Below the pieces are notes generated by a model, which ran no database searches, was not told the DNA's origin, and was given only the letters and a program-made list of their open reading frames with translations. From the NCBI RefSeq assembly GCF_946151045.1, contig NZ_OX267714.1, forward strand, positions 1,774,001-1,838,000: a stretch of DNA of 64,000 nt, in the 5' to 3' direction. A program made the translations under genes and the position numbers. Below, one piece after another: positions 1 through 11,166 of the stretch; position 1 is the first letter of the stretch, and the number at the start of each line of letters is the position of its first letter. The DNA comes from Mammaliicoccus sp. Marseille-Q6498. GTDB taxonomy: Bacteria > Bacillota > Bacilli > Staphylococcales > Staphylococcaceae.

Positions 1-490
1 CGAATCAGAGTCAGTATCTGTATCTAATTCAACGTCAGTAAGTGAATCAGAATCAGCGTTAGTATCTAATTCAACATCTGTAAGTGAATCAGAATCATTA
101 TCTGTATCAGCTTCAACGTCTGTAAGTGAGTCAGAATCAGAATCTGGATCAACATCAACGTCTGTAAGCGAGTCAGAATCAGCATCTGTATCTAATTCGA
201 CTTCAGTAAGTGAATCAGAGTCAGCGTCTGCGTCAAACTCAACGTCTGTAAGTGAGTCAGAATCAGTATCTGGATCAGCTTCAACATCAATAAGTGAGTC
301 AGCAAGTGCGTCAAATTCAACTTCAGTAAATGAGTCTGAATCAATAAAAAATAATAAGAAAATTACAGCTACGTTACCAAATACTGGAGAAGTTGAAAAT
401 AAAGCAGGTATTATTGGAGCAGTAATTTCAATGTTAGCAGGTTTAGGTTTAATAAGAAGAACTAGAAAAGAAGAAAAGCAACAAGGATAA
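1..490 (+). CDS. Serine-rich repeat surface glycoprotein, C-terminal part (SraP/GspB type)
   Basis: The reading frame is open from base 2 to the TAA at 488-490, giving the last 162 residues of a protein whose start lies before the window. About 110 residues are alternating Ser-X dipeptides (SESES, SVSNSTS), the mucin-like glycosylated stalk of serine-rich repeat adhesins. Then come a sortase signal LPNTG, a hydrophobic segment and a positively charged tail (RRTRKEEK), so the protein is anchored to the cell wall by sortase A. The downstream accessory Sec genes are the dedicated glycosylation and export machinery of this family, which supports the call. The binding region is outside the window, so the ligand cannot be inferred. 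LPNTG instead of LPDTG or LPETG is a normal variant. Confidence 0.93.
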   Translation, partial: ESESVSVSNSTSVSESESALVSNSTSVSESESLSVSASTSVSESESESGSTSTSVSESESASVSNSTSVSESESASASNSTSVSESESVSGSASTSISESASASNSTSVNESESIKNNKKITATLPNTGEVENKAGIIGAVISMLAGLGLIRRTRKEEKQQG

Positions 491-524
491 AACATCATAT
501 TTTTAAAATAGTTAATATGAATTG

Positions 525-605
525 AAGAGGCTAAAACATTATTCGTTTGAGGAGGAATTTACTATTAAATTTCAATATCAAATTGAATAATGTGTATAGC
601 CTCTT
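525..605 (+). promoter_or_regulatory. Adhesin-secY2 leader with inverted repeat and orphan SD
   Basis: The 144-base gap before secY2 holds a 9-base inverted repeat (AAGAGGCTA at 525-533, TAGCCTCTT at 597-605) enclosing about 60 bases. Inside it a strong SD (GAGGAGG, 549-555) is not followed by ATG, GTG or TTG at normal spacing; the codon in place is ATT at 563, opening an 8-codon frame that ends just before the ATG at 590. No intrinsic terminator is visible after the adhesin gene, so secY2 may be read from the adhesin transcript. Any attenuating role is inference. Confidence 0.3.
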
Positions 606-634
606 TGGTCATATTTAAATTAAAAGAGGTTATC

Positions 635-1858
635 ATGAAATTTAATGTGTTAAAGCGTATTTTCATACAATATGAATACAAAGTTATATACAAAAGGATA
701 TTTTTTACGTGCTTTATATTATTCATATATATTTTAGGTAGTCATATTCCTTTACTATCACATAAGAATGTTCAGTCAAAACCTGATTCTTTTTATAATC
801 TAGCAATATCTAATATGGGAGGAGATATAAATAGATTAAATATCTTTACGCTAGGTTTAGGACCTTGGTTAACGGCAATGATAATTTTTAGTTTGTTTGC
901 TTATAGAAATAAGGAAAAATTGATGAAGTTAACACGAGCGGAAAAGAATTATAAGGAAAAACTCTTAACTATATTTATAAGTATTATACAAGGGCGATTC
1001 ATTATTAATGAATATATTAATACAGAGGGTAATCATACAGAAAATATATATATTTTACTGCTTGTATTAGTAACAGGAACAATGTTACTTGTATGGTTAG
1101 CTGATCAGAATAGCCGTCGTGGTATTGCTGGGCCAATGCCTATAGTGATGATAAGTATTATTAAATATATATTTCAACAGAACTTTCAAATTCAAACAAG
1201 CTTTTCTATATTAGCAATTATTATTATTATTTTTATTGTTGCTTTATTAATTTTACTATTTATGGAACTTGTAGAATATCGAATTTATTATCGTGATTTG
1301 ATGAATATGGCTGTCAAAACTGGTGATAAATACTTGGCTTGGAAGATTAACCCATCAGGAAGCATCTCTATTATGATTAGTATTTCAGTATTTCTTTTAC
1401 TTGAAAATATAATTTCTTATATTTTAGGAATTATTAATCCTAGTTGGAAATCTGGCTTTTTATCACTTGATTTTACAAGTCCTATAGGGATTACAAGCTA
1501 TATATTGATTCAGATGATAATTGGGTATTTATTGTCTAGATTATTGTTAAATACGAAGCAAAAATCAAAAGACTTTCTTAAAAATGGGAATTATTTTATT
1601 GGAATAAAACCCGGGGAAGAAACAGAAATATATTTAAATAGAATGGCAAGAAGAGTTTGCTGGATAGGAACAATTATTACTACTTTAATTATCGGTATCC
1701 CACTATATGCCTCTTTGTTAGTGCCACATTTATCACAACAAATTTATTTTGCTTTACAACTAATTGTACTAACTTATATAGCTATGAATATTACTGAGAC
1801 TATTAGGACATATTTTTATTTTGATAGGTATAAACTATTTTTGAATAAATATTGGTAG
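635..1858 (+). CDS. secY2: Accessory Sec channel protein SecY2
   Basis: A polytopic membrane protein of 407 residues, the usual size of SecY2 (shorter than housekeeping SecY), with about ten hydrophobic segments. It forms the channel of the accessory Sec system that exports the glycosylated serine-rich adhesin encoded just upstream. I chose ATG 635 because AAAGAGGT lies just before it and the protein then begins [10 protein letters not shown]; an in-frame ATG at 590 has no SD at suitable distance. It is first in a tight operon and asp1 follows after 10 bases. The context (asp1-3, secA2, gtfAB) makes SecY2 rather than SecY certain enough. Confidence 0.93.
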   Translation: MKFNVLKRIFIQYEYKVIYKRIFFTCFILFIYILGSHIPLLSHKNVQSKPDSFYNLAISNMGGDINRLNIFTLGLGPWLTAMIIFSLFAYRNKEKLMKLTRAEKNYKEKLLTIFISIIQGRFIINEYINTEGNHTENIYILLLVLVTGTMLLVWLADQNSRRGIAGPMPIVMISIIKYIFQQNFQIQTSFSILAIIIIIFIVALLILLFMELVEYRIYYRDLMNMAVKTGDKYLAWKINPSGSISIMISISVFLLLENIISYILGIINPSWKSGFLSLDFTSPIGITSYILIQMIIGYLLSRLLLNTKQKSKDFLKNGNYFIGIKPGEETEIYLNRMARRVCWIGTIITTLIIGIPLYASLLVPHLSQQIYFALQLIVLTYIAMNITETIRTYFYFDRYKLFLNKYW

Positions 1859-1868
1859 GGAGGTTTTT

Positions 1869-3440
1869 ATGAAACATTTTATTCCAGCTTGGTATAGTAA
1901 AAGTAATGACAGTTGGTGGGAAGACAGAAGAATACCGTTCTATACTCAAAGGTTTGATACAGAATTTGATGATATGGTCAGCCTAATGAATATATATAAG
2001 AAGAATAATGTTCAATTTGATTTTATATTGTTGAATTACTTTCCTGGATTGAGGACTTTTCTACATCGCAATAATTTATTTGAAGCAAGGTACTGGTCAT
2101 TATTTGATGAGATTCAAGGATTTAATCATAAGGCGCCACAAGCTATTGATTATCGCGATTTACAGTGGCCAGAAGGAACAGAGTTTGTATTTACACCTTT
2201 CTTAATTAAATGTATTACAGGTTCAAATTCATATACCAATATTCATTTTAATCAAGAAGGATATTTAATTTGGTTAGAAGATTTTGAAAAAAACAAGAAG
2301 ATAAGACGATATATTTTTGATGATCGCGGATGGTTATCTTCAATAAAAGTATATGATAATCAAGGGTTAGCTAATGAACAATACTATTTAACTATTGATG
2401 GAGAATTTATCTTAACTGAAAACTTAAAAAGTGGAGATATAACTATCAGTGAAAAATATCAACATCGTTTTAAGCGTGTACATTACAATGAAATGTCTCA
2501 ATTGATTGAAGAATTATTCACTGAGTATTGCAAATTGAAATTTAGTACGGATGATAGAACTATAGTTGCGGCAGATGAACGTCATAACGGAATTATCACA
2601 AAAAATTTAATTCAAGATACTTTCTGTTTCTCGGTTTTTAGTAATAGAAATGATGAACTAACTGATAATAAATTAGAATCTATTCAGCAGAGCAACTATT
2701 GGATTGTTGATACTCTAGACAATGAAATTAAATTAAATGAGTATAAGGTTAAACAAAACTTAACCACTGATATTATGAGAATTACGCCATTTGACACACA
2801 AAAAGTGTTGAATATAAGCAGTCAGTTGTATGAAACTTATATAGGTATATGGATTGATGGTTTATCAGAAAGCAAAATTCAAAGCATGATTTCAATACTT
2901 CAATCATATATTGAGATTAATAAATCGTATAGATTAGTATTATTATCGAAAAAGGATAAAAGTCATCTGCCTAATTGGTTAAAAGATGAAATAGATAATA
3001 TTAACAACTATTATCATAATATTGAGAAATCATTGGATGTTATTGAAATACAAAAAAAAGAAGATGATTATGAGGAATTTATTTGTATAAAACATGTACC
3101 ATTCGAAACTGATTTGATTGAAGCAATATCAACTTTAAGAATTATTATAGATATAAATAAAGAACCAGATTTATTTTTACAAATATCTAGCATTAGTTCT
3201 GGATTACCTCAAATTAATATGAGAGTAACCGAATATGTGAAAGATGGTATTAACGGTAAAATTATAGGTGATGAAAACGATCTAATTGAGGCACTTGATT
3301 ACTTTTTATGCAATTTAAAAAATTGGAATACTTCATATGCGTATTCACTTAAATTAGTTGAAGAATACTCTTCAGAAAATATCCTTAATCAGTTAAATAA
3401 TTTGATTGAAGGTGAAATATATGGAAAAAAAGAAATTTAG
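1869..3440 (+). CDS. asp1: Accessory Sec system protein Asp1
   Basis: 523 residues with no signal peptide or membrane segment, the usual length for Asp1. In characterised streptococcal systems Asp1, Asp2 and Asp3 form a cytosolic complex that helps SecA2 deliver the glycosylated adhesin to SecY2; Asp1 has a glycosyltransferase-B-like fold without known activity. The start has a good SD (GGGAGG) 6 bases upstream. The asp2 start overlaps its last 20 bases, suggesting translational coupling. The call rests mainly on position between secY2 and asp2 and on length. Confidence 0.9.
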   Translation: MKHFIPAWYSKSNDSWWEDRRIPFYTQRFDTEFDDMVSLMNIYKKNNVQFDFILLNYFPGLRTFLHRNNLFEARYWSLFDEIQGFNHKAPQAIDYRDLQWPEGTEFVFTPFLIKCITGSNSYTNIHFNQEGYLIWLEDFEKNKKIRRYIFDDRGWLSSIKVYDNQGLANEQYYLTIDGEFILTENLKSGDITISEKYQHRFKRVHYNEMSQLIEELFTEYCKLKFSTDDRTIVAADERHNGIITKNLIQDTFCFSVFSNRNDELTDNKLESIQQSNYWIVDTLDNEIKLNEYKVKQNLTTDIMRITPFDTQKVLNISSQLYETYIGIWIDGLSESKIQSMISILQSYIEINKSYRLVLLSKKDKSHLPNWLKDEIDNINNYYHNIEKSLDVIEIQKKEDDYEEFICIKHVPFETDLIEAISTLRIIIDINKEPDLFLQISSISSGLPQINMRVTEYVKDGINGKIIGDENDLIEALDYFLCNLKNWNTSYAYSLKLVEEYSSENILNQLNNLIEGEIYGKKEI

Positions 3441-4974
3441 AGTATTGCAAATTGGTGGTAAAGATTTAACGAGAATCTTTGAAAGTAAAAAAGAAGTAGA
3501 ATGGCTCTATTTAGATTTAACCTTAGATGATAGTGAGAATACTCTTGTTGAAGAATTTAAAAATGATTTAGGTAAAAGTGTGAAATTTGATTTTGTTTTT
3601 GTACAAACTAAATATTCAAAGGTATTAATGGAAATATTTGAATTAGTAAGTAAACCTTATAATACATATGTAGATGAGAAATATTGGGATGAATCTTTTG
3701 TTAATGAAGACTTGATATTTCAAAAGTTAATAAGACCATTTCATTATGAGAATGAAAAAGATTGTATAGAAAAATTGCAAGCTGTCACTTTTGCAGGTCA
3801 GTATGGTGATGAAATTTCGCCTAAGTATGCGGATGTAAATCCTAATTTTGAAGGTAATGCATACTATAATGGTAATTATTCATTGACATTAAGTGGTAAT
3901 TTTGGTCAAGATTTAAAGCCAATTGTATCTTGGAAAAACAGTCTTTTTTATGATCAAGATAAAGTAATTCAAGTATGGCCTGAATTTACTGTTGAAGGTA
4001 ATGTTGAATTAGAATACACATTTCGAGTAATAGAAGGTGGAACTCTAGATAGAATTGTCGAAGAATATACCATGACACAAAATGACGATAATGTTCCAAT
4101 AGAGATTTCTAGAAAACCCTTTAATGCATATATAACAGTTTCTGTTAAAGCTAAAGGTGAAGGTATTATTAAATTTGGTACTATTCATAAACGTTGGTCG
4201 AGACTAGACATGGGTCAATTTATATTGGGAGGTCAACGTTATGTAGATAAATGCAACGAAGAATTTATGTATTACTTTAACCCAGGTGATATGAAACCAC
4301 CATTAAACGTTTATTTTAGTGGTTATAGACCAGCAGAAGGATTTGAAGGATATTTTATGATGAATAAGTTAGGTGCACCGTTCTTATTAATCAGTGATCC
4401 TCGTATTGAGGGTGGTGCATTTTACTTAGGATCTGAGTCATATCAACAAGGTATAAAATATGTTATTAACCAATCATTAGAAAAATTGGGTTTTAAAAAA
4501 GATGAATTGATTTTATCTGGTCTATCTATGGGATCATTCGGAGCACTATATTATGGTGCTCAACTTAATCCATCTGCCATTATAGTAGGTAAACCTCTTG
4601 TTAATGTTGGTAATATTGCAAATAACATGAAATTATTAAGGCCATATGAATTTGGAACATCATTGGATGTACTAAGGGCAAATGAACATGATATCAAAAA
4701 GCTAAATATAGATAATTTAAATAATAAATTTTGGAATGTAATGGAAAACGCTCGTTTGTGTGACACAACATTTGCAATTGCATATATGGAGAACGACGAT
4801 TATGATCCGGATGCTTTTGAAGATTTATTACCTGTATTAACTAAACATAAAGCTAGAGTAATGAGTAGAGGTGTTCCTGGTCGCCATAATGATGATTCCC
4901 GAACTATTGGAAGTTGGTTTGTTAATTTTTATTACATTATTCTTGAAAGTAAATTTGGGAGATTAAGAATATGA
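3421..4974 (+). CDS. asp2: Accessory Sec system protein Asp2 (glycan O-acetyltransferase)
   Basis: 517 residues. The C-terminal half carries a Gly-Leu-Ser-Met-Gly nucleophile elbow (Ser near residue 369) and a late His (GVPGRHNDDS), fitting the alpha/beta-hydrolase-like catalytic site known in Asp2. In streptococci Asp2 acetylates GlcNAc on the serine-rich adhesin and is also needed for export. I placed the start at ATG 3421, preceded by AAGGTGA; an in-frame TTG at 3406 is possible but has no better SD. The gene overlaps asp1 by 20 bases and asp3 by 4 (ATGA), so it is translationally coupled on both sides. Confidence 0.92.
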   Translation: MEKKKFRVLQIGGKDLTRIFESKKEVEWLYLDLTLDDSENTLVEEFKNDLGKSVKFDFVFVQTKYSKVLMEIFELVSKPYNTYVDEKYWDESFVNEDLIFQKLIRPFHYENEKDCIEKLQAVTFAGQYGDEISPKYADVNPNFEGNAYYNGNYSLTLSGNFGQDLKPIVSWKNSLFYDQDKVIQVWPEFTVEGNVELEYTFRVIEGGTLDRIVEEYTMTQNDDNVPIEISRKPFNAYITVSVKAKGEGIIKFGTIHKRWSRLDMGQFILGGQRYVDKCNEEFMYYFNPGDMKPPLNVYFSGYRPAEGFEGYFMMNKLGAPFLLISDPRIEGGAFYLGSESYQQGIKYVINQSLEKLGFKKDELILSGLSMGSFGALYYGAQLNPSAIIVGKPLVNVGNIANNMKLLRPYEFGTSLDVLRANEHDIKKLNIDNLNNKFWNVMENARLCDTTFAIAYMENDDYDPDAFEDLLPVLTKHKARVMSRGVPGRHNDDSRTIGSWFVNFYYIILESKFGRLRI

Positions 4975-5927
4975 CATTGAATAATTATTTTAATATAAAA
5001 TGGAAGCATATAAATTCATCTACTTTTATGTATGGAACTTATTTGTCTTTTAAAGAAAAAGGTACATATTTTGAAAACTCCTTAGTTCCTTCAGGGATAG
5101 TTATTAATGAGTGGAATATGATGTCTTATTATCCTAAAGACAAGTCATCACCAACTTTACCTATATTAGAAAAAGGGGAAATATATCAGTTTAAATTTGA
5201 TTATGATGTAGAGCCTGAATCCTCAATATATTTTAAGGTTATTTACTATCGCAAAGATGGTACGGAGTTAGATTATCTTATTGTTCGAAATAAAAGCTGT
5301 GAAGTTACTTATCCGGAAGAAGCATATTCATATAAAATACAAATGATTAACGCTGCTGCAGAACGAATAATTTTTAGAGAAATTACTATTTTAGAATCAA
5401 ATATAATAAATGATAGTAATTTAGAAATGAATATTTCTGAAGTTATAAACAAACAATCAGATTTAAATGTGAGGAATATTATTTTTGTTGAACCTTCATT
5501 TCAAGATTTGGAATTATTAAAAAAAGCAGCTAATGAATTTTACAATGTGATTTTAGTTATAAACTGGGATAGAAATGATATGTCTGACAATATTGATCAT
5601 TTACAAGGCGTTTTTGAAAACTTTGTTAATGAATACGAGTTGCACTTTATCGGATATGGACCGAAATCTAATATTATGGCTCAATCGATGGGACAGATTA
5701 TTAAAAGTCAGGTATTTAAAACATACCATGAATCTAAAGAACTTTCTAAGCAATTGGAAAGTATTATGGGGAAATATCAATTAAAACTAGCAAGGACGCC
5801 TTATGTATATCGATATGAATCAGACGGTTTTCATCCACAGTATCTAGAAAATACATTAAATCCGGTACGATATTTTAAATATTTAGATGCTACGTTAATT
5901 AATAGGGGTTATTTCAATGAAATATAA
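4971..5927 (+). CDS. asp3: Accessory Sec system protein Asp3
   Basis: 318 residues, soluble. The N-terminal half resembles the carbohydrate-binding-module-like beta domain of Asp3; the C-terminal half is mixed alpha/beta. It belongs to the Asp1-Asp2-Asp3 complex that binds the adhesin and promotes SecA2-dependent export. The ATG overlaps the asp2 stop (ATGA) and the last 11 bases overlap secA2, so the reading frames are coupled. The call depends on gene order and length; no catalytic motif is expected. Confidence 0.87.
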   Translation: MTLNNYFNIKWKHINSSTFMYGTYLSFKEKGTYFENSLVPSGIVINEWNMMSYYPKDKSSPTLPILEKGEIYQFKFDYDVEPESSIYFKVIYYRKDGTELDYLIVRNKSCEVTYPEEAYSYKIQMINAAAERIIFREITILESNIINDSNLEMNISEVINKQSDLNVRNIIFVEPSFQDLELLKKAANEFYNVILVINWDRNDMSDNIDHLQGVFENFVNEYELHFIGYGPKSNIMAQSMGQIIKSQVFKTYHESKELSKQLESIMGKYQLKLARTPYVYRYESDGFHPQYLENTLNPVRYFKYLDATLINRGYFNEI

Positions 5928-8307
5928 TATCAATAGAGCAATTAATAACGCTAGATTACGGCGTTTAAAGAAAAAATTAGATAAGGTTAACGCTTTAAGT
6001 TTAAAATTTGAATCTTATTCAGATGCAGACTTGCAGCTGATGACGAAAGAGTTCAAAAAAAGGCTGGCACAAAAAAAGAGCACTTTAGATGATTTATTAC
6101 CTGAGGCGTATGCAGTGATTAGAGAAGCTAGCCGACGTGTATTAGGAATGTACCCAAAAGAAGTTCAAGTGCTGGGGGCAATTGTTTTGCACGAAGGTAA
6201 TATAGCAGAAATGCAGACAGGAGAAGGAAAAACATTAACTGCAACTATGCCCTTATATTTAAATGCACTTACTGGAAATGGAGCTTACCTTATCACTACT
6301 AATGACTATTTAGCAAAACGTGATTTTTTAGAAATGCAACCACTGTTTGAATGGTTAGGAATTTCAGCTTCTCTAGGGTTTGTAGATATTCCGAATTATG
6401 AATACAGGAATGGTGAAAAGAAAGCTCTCTATAATCATGATATTGTATATACGACAAATGGGAGACTTGGTTTTGATTACTTAATTGATAATTTAGCTGA
6501 TAGTCTGGAAGGGAAATTCTTGCCTCATTTGAACTATGCGATTATTGACGAAGTAGATTCGATAATCTTAGATTCAGCACAAACTCCTCTAGTTATATCA
6601 GGAGCACCGAGAGTTCAATCTAATTTGTTTCCTATAGTAAGGGCTTTTATTGAAACATTACAAGAAGATATTCACTTTAAAGTACAAAAAATAAAAAAAG
6701 AAATATGGTTAACAGAAGATGGAATTAAAGCTGCTAATAAATATTTCAATGTGAATAATATTTATGATTCTTCTTATTTTGATTTAGTTCGAAATATTAA
6801 TTTGGCATTACGAGCAAGTTATCTTTTTGAGGTAAATTTAGATTATTTTGTTTATAAAGGCGAAATAGTTCTTATAGATAGAATAACTGGACGTATGTTA
6901 CCAGGTACAAAGTTACAATCTGGATTGCATCAAGCAATTGAATCTAAAGAAAAATTAGACTTGTCATTAGATTTCAGCGTTATGGCAACAATAACTTTTC
7001 AGAATTTATTTAAAAAATTTGATGGTTTTGCAGGTATGACAGGGACTGGAAAGCAAGGCGAAAAAGAGTTTTTTGAGCTCTATAATAAAATTGTAGTCCA
7101 AATTCCAACTGATAAACCGATTCAACGTATAGATTATGAAGATAAGGTTTTTGTGAATGAAGAGGGTAAGAATCAAGCTATAATAAACCGGGTTCAACAA
7201 TTACATTCTCAAAAGAGACCTATATTGTTAATAACGAGAACAGCAGAAACAGCAGAAAATTTTTCAACTATATTATTCAAATTAAATATACCTAATAATT
7301 TGCTTGTTGCACAAAATATAGCAAAAGAAGCTCAAATGATTTCTGAAGCTGGGCAACTATCTGCGGTAACAGTAGCGACAAGTATGGCAGGACGTGGAAC
7401 GGATATTAAATTACCCGATGAAGTTAAACAACTAGGGGGATTAGCAGTTATTATTAATGAGCATATGGAAAATAGTCGTGTAGACAGGCAATTACGTGGA
7501 AGAGCAGGTCGGCAAGGAGATCCTGGGACATCAGAAATTTATATTTCTTTAGAGGATTATCTTGTAAAGCGTTGGGGCAATGATCAATTAGGGAAAAATG
7601 AACGTCTCAAAATGATGGATACAAACCATATTGAGAAAAGTAGATTATTCCAACATCGAGTAAAACGTATCGTTACAAAAGCACAATGTGTTTCAGAAGA
7701 GACTGGTGTTACTGCACGTGAAATAGCAAATGAATTTGAGAAAAGTATTAGCATTCAAAGAGAATTAATTTATGAAGAACGTAATCGAGTATTAAATAAA
7801 GAATTTTTAAAAACATTTAAATTCGATAAAATAGCTAGAGATGTTTTTGAACGCGAGTTTAGCCAAAAACAGTTAGTAACTCAAGCATCAATTGTGGATT
7901 ATATTTATAAAAATATTAGTTTCCAGTTCAACGAAGATATTTCAGATTTAGAAGTAAGTAATAAAGAAATTGTAGTGCAGTTTTTAATTAATCAATTTAA
8001 TAAACAAATTTCAGAACATAAACAACAAATTTCTGAAATACATTTTTATAATAGATTTATGCAAAAAACGATATTAAAAGCGATTGATGCTGCTTGGATT
8101 AACCAAGTAGATTATTTACAACAATTAAAACAAAGTGTAACTAATAGACAGAATGGGAAGCGAAATATCATATTTGAATTTCATAAAGCATCAGTAGAAT
8201 CATTTGAGGAAATGAAATATAAAATTCAAAGAGATATTATAAGAAATATCTGTCAAAGTATAGTTACTTACGGTAAAGATGGGGATTTAATTATTCATTT
8301 CCCTTAA
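5917..8307 (+). CDS. secA2: Accessory preprotein translocase ATPase SecA2
   Basis: 796 residues, typical of SecA2 and shorter than SecA1. Walker A TGEGKT lies at residues 101-106 and Walker B DEVD at 211-214; the second helicase lobe carries MAGRGTDI and the arginine-rich motif [14 protein letters not shown]. The C-terminal zinc/SecB-binding tail of housekeeping SecA is absent. It drives export of the serine-rich glycoprotein through SecY2 together with Asp1-3. The start overlaps asp3 by 11 bases. Confidence 0.96.
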   Translation: MKYNINRAINNARLRRLKKKLDKVNALSLKFESYSDADLQLMTKEFKKRLAQKKSTLDDLLPEAYAVIREASRRVLGMYPKEVQVLGAIVLHEGNIAEMQTGEGKTLTATMPLYLNALTGNGAYLITTNDYLAKRDFLEMQPLFEWLGISASLGFVDIPNYEYRNGEKKALYNHDIVYTTNGRLGFDYLIDNLADSLEGKFLPHLNYAIIDEVDSIILDSAQTPLVISGAPRVQSNLFPIVRAFIETLQEDIHFKVQKIKKEIWLTEDGIKAANKYFNVNNIYDSSYFDLVRNINLALRASYLFEVNLDYFVYKGEIVLIDRITGRMLPGTKLQSGLHQAIESKEKLDLSLDFSVMATITFQNLFKKFDGFAGMTGTGKQGEKEFFELYNKIVVQIPTDKPIQRIDYEDKVFVNEEGKNQAIINRVQQLHSQKRPILLITRTAETAENFSTILFKLNIPNNLLVAQNIAKEAQMISEAGQLSAVTVATSMAGRGTDIKLPDEVKQLGGLAVIINEHMENSRVDRQLRGRAGRQGDPGTSEIYISLEDYLVKRWGNDQLGKNERLKMMDTNHIEKSRLFQHRVKRIVTKAQCVSEETGVTAREIANEFEKSISIQRELIYEERNRVLNKEFLKTFKFDKIARDVFEREFSQKQLVTQASIVDYIYKNISFQFNEDISDLEVSNKEIVVQFLINQFNKQISEHKQQISEIHFYNRFMQKTILKAIDAAWINQVDYLQQLKQSVTNRQNGKRNIIFEFHKASVESFEEMKYKIQRDIIRNICQSIVTYGKDGDLIIHFP

Positions 8308-8324
8308 TTTAGAGGTGAATAAAT

Positions 8325-9833
8325 TTGACAATTTATAATATTAATTTTGGAATTGGATGGGCAAGTAGCGGAGTTGAATACGCACAAGCTTATCGAGCCA
8401 ATCTTTTACGTAAATCTAGACATACACAGAGATATGTTTTTCTAGACTTTATTCAATCAGAGAATATACAAACGTTAACAAGTAATATTGGATTTCAGGA
8501 CGACGAAATCATTTGGATTTATCAGTATTTTACCGATATTAAAATAGCACCAACGACTTATACTATTGATGATATTAGGAATGATATTAATGAACCAGTG
8601 ACACGTGTTGAACATATAGGGAAAATAAAGCGTCTATATTTGAATAATAATGAAACTTTTATTACATGCTATTTAAAAGAGGAAAATGAGAACATAGTAA
8701 ACCGGGCTGAATTTGTAGTGAATAATATGCTGATTAGGAAAGATTTTTATAGTTATGTTCGTGTATTCTCAGAATATTATGCACCTGCAGAAAATAAAGC
8801 TAAACTTTATATGAGACAGTTTTATAATGAAGATGGATCTATAGTTTACAATGAGTATGTTGATGGGGACTCGAGTATGTATTCTTTTCAGAATGCTAAA
8901 TTGTATAGTAAAGCTGAATTTGTAGCTTACTTTATAAAACAATTACAATTGACATCAGAAGATATCATTATATTGGATCGAGCTACTGGTATTGGTCAAG
9001 CTGTTTTACAAAATAAAGGGCATAGTCGTGTTGGTGTGATTGTACATGCTGAACACTATAGTGATAATATGACTAACAATTCTCAGATTTTGTGGAATAA
9101 TTATTATGAATATCAATTTTCAAATGCTAAAGAAATTGATTTTTTTGTAACAGCTACAGACATACAGAACAAGACTCTAAAGAATCATTTCGATTACTAT
9201 TATGATTACACGCCAAAAATATATACAATTCCAGTTGGTAGCTTAGATAAATTGAAATATCCGCAAGAGAAGCGAAAAGCATACTCGATGATTAGTGCTT
9301 CTCGGTTAGCTAATGAAAAGCATATTGATTGGTTAGTACGTGCTACGATTAAAGCAAAACAGCGAGTACCGGAGTTGACTCTTGATATTTATGGTGAAGG
9401 AAATGAAAAATCACGCATAAACGATATTATTAACGAACATAATGCACAAGATTATATTCAACTACTTGGTCATGTTAATTTAGAAGAAAAATATAAGAAT
9501 TATAAGCTATTTGTCTCGGCATCTACTAGTGAGGGTTTTGGTTTAACATTGATGGAAGCGGTTGGATCAGGACTAGGATTATTGGGGTTTGATGTAAATT
9601 ATGGTAATCCAACATTTATTAATGACAACCATAATGGTTATTTGATACCTCTATCGTTACAAAATGATGATTTAGAAAATATAATTGATAGTTATTCAAA
9701 GTACATTATCAAATTTTTTAATGATGGACCTAAAGATCCACATAAATATTCTTATGAAATAGCTGAATCATTTATGACACAAAGTATATTAACAAAATGG
9801 GAAAAATTAATTGATGAGGTGTTATATGATTAA
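8325..9833 (+). CDS. gtfA: Adhesin-glycosylating transferase subunit GtfA
   Basis: 502 residues, a GT4-type glycosyltransferase. Near residue 403 the signature EGFGLTLMEAVGSG (E-x7-E) marks the donor-sugar site, and ISASRLANEKHIDWLVRA is typical of this clan. GtfA with GtfB forms a tetramer that adds GlcNAc to serines of the adhesin stalk in the cytosol before export. It starts with TTG, supported by AGAGGTGA six bases upstream and by the lack of a suitable ATG. The gtfB start lies inside its last codons. Confidence 0.94.
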   Translation: MTIYNINFGIGWASSGVEYAQAYRANLLRKSRHTQRYVFLDFIQSENIQTLTSNIGFQDDEIIWIYQYFTDIKIAPTTYTIDDIRNDINEPVTRVEHIGKIKRLYLNNNETFITCYLKEENENIVNRAEFVVNNMLIRKDFYSYVRVFSEYYAPAENKAKLYMRQFYNEDGSIVYNEYVDGDSSMYSFQNAKLYSKAEFVAYFIKQLQLTSEDIIILDRATGIGQAVLQNKGHSRVGVIVHAEHYSDNMTNNSQILWNNYYEYQFSNAKEIDFFVTATDIQNKTLKNHFDYYYDYTPKIYTIPVGSLDKLKYPQEKRKAYSMISASRLANEKHIDWLVRATIKAKQRVPELTLDIYGEGNEKSRINDIINEHNAQDYIQLLGHVNLEEKYKNYKLFVSASTSEGFGLTLMEAVGSGLGLLGFDVNYGNPTFINDNHNGYLIPLSLQNDDLENIIDSYSKYIIKFFNDGPKDPHKYSYEIAESFMTQSILTKWEKLIDEVLYD

Positions 9834-11166
9834 TTTATTTGAACAATTTGATTTAAATACTAAAAAGTTATATGAATCATTAAAATTAGCTGGACATAAT
9901 CATTTCACTATAGTAACCGACGACGATGGATTTTTGCCTGATGATATAAATACGCCATATAAATTTTTTGCGGATTATTATGCATCAAATAGTAATAACT
10001 CAATGTTTTTTAATGAGGTAAGTATTCCTCGTTATTGGGAAATTGAAGGAAATAATGAAACTGCTTGGATTAAAGACATGGGAGTAAAGCGCGGACAAAT
10101 AGTATATCGTAATAATTACAAGTCAAGAATAGTCAGCCAAGTAGAGTGGTTGGACAAAGAAGGACGTGTTCGTTTTATTGACCATTATACTAAGCATGGT
10201 GTTCATTATGCACAAACGGTGTTAGATATAGAGGGGAAATTTATTTTAAAGAAATATATAGATCAAAATGGTAAAGAAGTTATGTATGAAAATTATGTTA
10301 CTAAGGATATCGTTTTAGAATGGAAAGGGAAAAATTATTTTTTCGATTCCAAAGTGAAGTTTATTCAATTTTATATTGAAAAATTGAATCTAGATTTGAA
10401 TAACTTTATCATTAATTCATTGTCAACACCATTTGCCGTATTATATAATATGAAAACTCATGGGAAAGACGTTCTATTTTGGCAAGAACATTGCAATGGA
10501 AATATTCCAGGTAATATGGAACTTATGTTTGAATCACATCCTTATCGTCAGTTTAAAATGGTAATACCAGAATTAAATGAATATGAAACAATCTTAGAAA
10601 ATATAGATAAAGAAGAACGTACAAATATATTAAATGGAGGATATTTACACTATTATTATTCAATTAATCAGTATACGAATAACGTTTTAACACTCACTAA
10701 TTCGGATCAAATAGAACATATTGAATCAATAGTGAATAAATGTCCAAACCTAACTTTCCATATCGCTGCAGTTACTGAAATGTCAACTAAATTAATGAAG
10801 TTAGATCAACACTCAAATGTAAAACTTTTCCCTGTGGTTGATAATGAGACAGTGAAGAGTTTATTTGATAAATGTGATGTATATTTAGATATTAATGATG
10901 GTAACGAAATATTGAATTCTGTAAATAGAGCTTTTGAACATGATATGTTAATTATGGGATACGAAGAGGTATCTCATAATAAAACTAAAACATATTCAAA
11001 ATTATTATTTACAAAAGACAATCAAGCTAAAGATTTGATAAAAGTGTTAAAAGGTATATATCGGAATCAAAAACAATTCAAAAAATATTTATCAAAGCAG
11101 AAGTCACATGCAAATGAAATTAGCAAAACTAAATTTAATGATATATTAGAGAGTGCATTGAAATAA
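9826..11166 (+). CDS. gtfB: Glycosyltransferase stabilizing subunit GtfB
   Basis: 446 residues, paralogous in fold to GtfA but without the E-x7-E signature, as expected for the co-factor subunit that recognises the acceptor adhesin and stabilises GtfA. I chose ATG 9826 because GAGGTG precedes it by four bases; the frame extends back to TTG 9811 without a SD. It overlaps gtfA by 8 bases. It is the last gene of the accessory Sec operon here; no further glycosyltransferase genes follow, so the sugar chain may be simple unless enzymes elsewhere extend it. Confidence 0.91.
   Translation: MINLFEQFDLNTKKLYESLKLAGHNHFTIVTDDDGFLPDDINTPYKFFADYYASNSNNSMFFNEVSIPRYWEIEGNNETAWIKDMGVKRGQIVYRNNYKSRIVSQVEWLDKEGRVRFIDHYTKHGVHYAQTVLDIEGKFILKKYIDQNGKEVMYENYVTKDIVLEWKGKNYFFDSKVKFIQFYIEKLNLDLNNFIINSLSTPFAVLYNMKTHGKDVLFWQEHCNGNIPGNMELMFESHPYRQFKMVIPELNEYETILENIDKEERTNILNGGYLHYYYSINQYTNNVLTLTNSDQIEHIESIVNKCPNLTFHIAAVTEMSTKLMKLDQHSNVKLFPVVDNETVKSLFDKCDVYLDINDGNEILNSVNRAFEHDMLIMGYEEVSHNKTKTYSKLLFTKDNQAKDLIKVLKGIYRNQKQFKKYLSKQKSHANEISKTKFNDILESALK

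Noticed and set aside
590-634. Longer N-terminus for SecY2 from ATG 590
   Set aside because: No SD at suitable distance and the extra residues are not expected for the family; ATG 635 has AAAGAGGT.
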